Assembly (NCBI GenBank): GCA_015655165.1
Contig: JAATFN010000055.1
Coordinates: 1 to 9,330 of the forward strand
DNA: 9,330 bases
Reading direction: 5' to 3'
From: Betaproteobacteria bacterium
GTDB taxonomy: Bacteria > Pseudomonadota > Gammaproteobacteria > Burkholderiales > Burkholderiaceae_D
Below are positions 7,524 to 9,330 of this stretch, one piece after another. The notes beneath the pieces are model-generated. The model had not been told where the DNA came from and ran no database searches. It worked only from the letters and a program-made list of their open reading frames with translations. How positions within the stretch are numbered: position 1 is the first letter of the stretch; each line of letters starts with the position of its first letter. A program made the position numbers and the translations under genes.

Positions 7524-7559
7524 ATGACACTTATATCAATTCCCTATAAGTATAGAGGA
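7524..7559 (+). promoter_or_regulatory. Candidate promoter with overlapping palindromic operator upstream of pncB
   Basis: ATGACA (7524-7529, five of six -35 bases) and TATAAG (7545-7550, five of six -10 bases) are separated by 15 bp, a short but tolerated spacing. The -10 lies inside the palindrome TCC-CTATA-AG-TATAG-A-GGA (7541-7559, 8 bp with one bulge). A repressor bound there would block the promoter. It does not match the enterobacterial NadR TGTTTA-N6-TAAACA site. Prediction by eye only. Confidence 0.3.
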
Positions 7560-7565
7560 AATTCT

Positions 7566-7589
7566 ATGGATAAATCCGTGTTGCCGTGA
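7566..7589 (+). other. Possible 7-codon leader ORF upstream of pncB
   Basis: ATG at 7566 is preceded by AGAGGAAA at suitable spacing, a better ribosome site than that of pncB itself. It encodes MDKSVLP and stops at TGA 7589, about 117 nt before pncB. The Shine-Dalgarno overlaps the right arm of the palindrome at 7541-7559. With only 7 codons, chance is quite possible. Confidence 0.2.
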
Positions 7590-7706
7590 GGGAATTGGCC
7601 GTGATCAAATGCAGTACGATCCAGTGTTATCACTGTCATATCTGCGCTGGAAACCGACTTTTCAGGTTAATATGGTGCTGTTTTTACAGTGCTCCGGCCA
7701 GTTTTT

Positions 7707-8885
7707 ATGATCATTCATTCTTTACTCGATACCGACCTTTATAAATTCACCATGATGCAAGTCGTTTTGCATCAGTTTCCAGGTGCCGAAGTCGAGTATA
7801 AATTCAAATGCCGTAACGAGGATATTGACCTGGTTCCGTATATTGACACTATCCGTCAGGAAATAGCAGCACTTTGCAGCTTGCGTTTCAAAGAAGAAGA
7901 GCTTGCCTATCTGAGTAGTCTGCGTTTTATTAAGAGTGACTTCGTCGATTTTTTAGGCTTGTTCCAGTTAAACGAAAAATATATCACTGTCGCACCTTCG
8001 CCGTTACAAAACGGTGAAATCGAGATTGTTGTCAAAGGCCCCTGGTTACACACGATTCTGTTTGAAGTACCGGTGTTGGCGATCGTCAATGAAATCTATT
8101 TCCATGCTACGCAACATCGGCCCGACTATACAGAAGGGCGTATCAGGTTGCGCGACAAAATGGCATTGATTACACAAAATCCTGCTTTGGTTGGCTGCAA
8201 TATTGCTGACTACGGTACGCGACGCCGTTTTTCGCATAAATGGCACGCCGAAGTGATTGCGGTATTAAAAGAAGACATGCCGGCAAATTTTGCAGGGACA
8301 TCCAATGTCCTTTTTGCCATGCAGTACGGATTAACGCCGTTGGGCACGATGGCACATGAATATTTACAGGCTTGCCAGTCGTTAGGGCCACGTTTACGCG
8401 ACTGCCAGATCTACGCGCTGGAAGTCTGGGCACGTGAATATCGGGGAGATCTGGGGATTGCTTTGTCGGATATCTACGGTTTCGACGCGTTTTTGGCAGA
8501 TTTCGATATGTATTTCTGTAAACTGTTCGATGGGGCAAGACATGATTCGGGCGATCCGTTTGAATGGGGAGAGCGCTTGATCCAGCACTATCGCAATAAC
8601 CGTGTTGATCCATCCGGCAAAGTACTGGTGTTTTCCGATGCGCTGGATTTTGATAAAGTTGTCGCGCTCTATTTGCGTTTTAAAGACCGGGCAAAAGTCG
8701 CATTCGGGATCGGCACGAATTTGACCAACGATCTTGGTTACACGCCTTTGCAAGTGGTCATGAAAATGGTTCGCTGCAATGGGCAACCTGTTGCCAAACT
8801 GTCTGATACACCATCGAAAAACATGTGCGACGATGAAGCGTATATGAATTATTTACGGCATGTTTTTGAAATTAAATCATCGTAA
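7707..8885 (+). CDS. pncB: Nicotinate phosphoribosyltransferase
   Basis: A 392-residue enzyme that joins nicotinate and PRPP to give nicotinate mononucleotide, with ATP hydrolysis, in the Preiss-Handler NAD salvage pathway in the cytosol. Family motifs are [13 protein letters not shown] at 4-16, YGTRRRFS at 169-176, GTSNVLFA at 197-204, GTMAHE at 213-218 with His-217 as the predicted phosphorylated histidine, RHDSGDP at 278-284, GIGTNLTND at 334-342 and AKLSD at 363-367. Length is normal and all key positions are present. The frame extends to a GTG at 7689, but ATG 7707 gives the family-typical N-terminus. Its ribosome site is weak (no clear purine run before the ATG). A hairpin at 8911 follows the stop codon. 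The gene stands alone in direction with respect to fdxA and precedes the antiporter. Confidence 0.96.
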   Translation: MIIHSLLDTDLYKFTMMQVVLHQFPGAEVEYKFKCRNEDIDLVPYIDTIRQEIAALCSLRFKEEELAYLSSLRFIKSDFVDFLGLFQLNEKYITVAPSPLQNGEIEIVVKGPWLHTILFEVPVLAIVNEIYFHATQHRPDYTEGRIRLRDKMALITQNPALVGCNIADYGTRRRFSHKWHAEVIAVLKEDMPANFAGTSNVLFAMQYGLTPLGTMAHEYLQACQSLGPRLRDCQIYALEVWAREYRGDLGIALSDIYGFDAFLADFDMYFCKLFDGARHDSGDPFEWGERLIQHYRNNRVDPSGKVLVFSDALDFDKVVALYLRFKDRAKVAFGIGTNLTNDLGYTPLQVVMKMVRCNGQPVAKLSDTPSKNMCDDEAYMNYLRHVFEIKSS

Positions 8886-8910
8886 GACAGTTTTTCCGCG
8901 TTGCTGCATC

Positions 8911-8931
8911 GCGCACATTGGTCATGTGCGC
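8911..8931 (+). terminator. Hairpin between pncB and the antiporter gene, possible terminator
   Basis: Perfect 8-bp arms GCGCACAT (8911-8918) and ATGTGCGC (8924-8931) flank a 5-nt loop, 26 nt after the pncB stop. The following sequence (TCTTGATTGTTAT) is T-rich but interrupted, so termination would be partial. It could instead be a protein-binding palindrome for the antiporter gene, whose ATG is 29 nt further on. Confidence 0.5.
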
Positions 8932-8959
8932 TCTTGATTGTTATATAAGCGAACATAAT

Positions 8960-9330
8960 ATGGATGGACAAAAAATCTGGAGACGCGTCACAGCAGGTAC
9001 TCTTGGGTATGCGCCGTTTTTTGCGCATGCCGCCGACATCGACGGCAGCCAGTTGTCGATGCTGTGGGCTTTACCTTTTGCCGGACTACTTGTATCGATT
9101 GCCTTGGGCCCTTTACTATTTCCCGCTTTCTGGCATCATCACTTCGGTAAAGTCGCCATTGGTTGGGCCGTACTTTTTCTGGTGCCGTTTGCCATCGGAT
9201 TTGGTGCTTATGCGGCAGTAGCTGGGGTTGTACACGCGATGCTTGCCGAATATATCCCTTTTATCATTTTACTTACAGCGCTCTTTGTTGTTGCCGGTGG
9301 CATTTGTGTGCGAGGCAACATGCATGGAAC
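8960..9330 (+). CDS. Sodium:proton antiporter, CitMHS/NhaD-like (3' truncated)
   Basis: Only the first 123 codons are in the window; the frame is open to the right edge. The opening MDGQKIWRRVTAGTLGYAPFFAHA resembles a signal-like or first membrane segment (position 1-24) with a possible cleavage after AHA. Three further hydrophobic stretches follow at about 34-52 (including SIALGPLLFPAFWHHH), 60-82 and 96-116. The order L-P-F-A-G-L-L-x-S-I-A-L-G-P-L, then a His-rich turn, HFGKVA, and AEYIPFIILL is typical of the betaproteobacterial putative sodium:proton antiporters of the ion-transporter superfamily. The family would exchange Na+ for H+ at the inner membrane; organic-anion transport is the other possibility. 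The ribosome site is weak. An overlapping 85-codon frame from 8964 is a shadow with no family resemblance. Confidence 0.8.
   Translation, partial: MDGQKIWRRVTAGTLGYAPFFAHAADIDGSQLSMLWALPFAGLLVSIALGPLLFPAFWHHHFGKVAIGWAVLFLVPFAIGFGAYAAVAGVVHAMLAEYIPFIILLTALFVVAGGICVRGNMHG

Larger units (their letters stand above)
7307..7706. other. Divergent intergenic region between fdxA and pncB
   Basis: A 400-nt stretch with no convincing gene. It must hold the promoters for fdxA (leftward) and pncB (rightward). It includes a candidate promoter with an overlapping palindrome (7524-7559), a 7-codon mini-ORF (7566-7589), and a short perfect inverted repeat CAGTG-N4-CACTG (7622-7635). A 61-codon minus-strand frame over 7303-7488 overlaps the fdxA start and has no family resemblance; I do not call it. 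Confidence 0.6.

Noticed and set aside
8964..9221. 85-codon plus-strand frame at the right end
   Set aside because: It is a frame shadow of the antiporter that begins at 8960, whose translation matches a transporter family and stays open to the window edge.

Overview
The window looks like chromosomal backbone of a betaproteobacterium, most likely a low-GC member of the Burkholderiales such as an Oxalobacteraceae relative. The evidence is a set of genes typical of that group: a Gcr-type "site-specific recombinase" membrane protein, a DUF1841 protein, a stand-alone RnfB-like ferredoxin coupled to nth, a FdxA seven-iron ferredoxin, and a TrxB-like ferredoxin-NADP reductase. The genus cannot be fixed from sequence alone. 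I see no prophage, IS element, CRISPR array, tRNA or rRNA, and no sign of recent transfer.

Layout, left to right. A 5'-truncated Gcr-family membrane protein (+) ends at 1714. Two small monohaem cytochromes c follow in tandem (+, 1913-2596). They face three minus-strand genes that read rnfB-like > nth > DUF1841 (4508 down to 2657); the first two overlap by 4 nt. A TauE/SafE permease (+, 4780-5535) diverges from rnfB. It converges on a ferredoxin-NADP reductase (-, 5718-6797), which has a clear intrinsic terminator. The seven-iron ferredoxin fdxA (-, 6983-7306) lies just upstream of the reductase. A 400-nt divergent intergenic region separates fdxA from pncB (+, 7707-8885). The window ends inside a CitMHS/NhaD-like sodium:proton antiporter (+, from 8960).

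The common theme is redox and iron-sulfur chemistry. FdxA and the reductase form a plausible NADPH-ferredoxin pair. PncB salvages nicotinate for NAD(P). The RnfB-like protein carries three predicted [4Fe-4S] clusters and is translationally coupled to the [4Fe-4S] repair enzyme Nth. The two periplasmic cytochromes look like the two halves of a dihaem cytochrome c4 encoded separately. The points most worth a second look are the membrane-anchor-less RnfB with its charged tail next to nth, the membrane-protein character of the so-called recombinase, the split cytochrome pair, and the palindrome-bearing leader region upstream of pncB. I found no convincing evidence of a wholly new multi-gene system.
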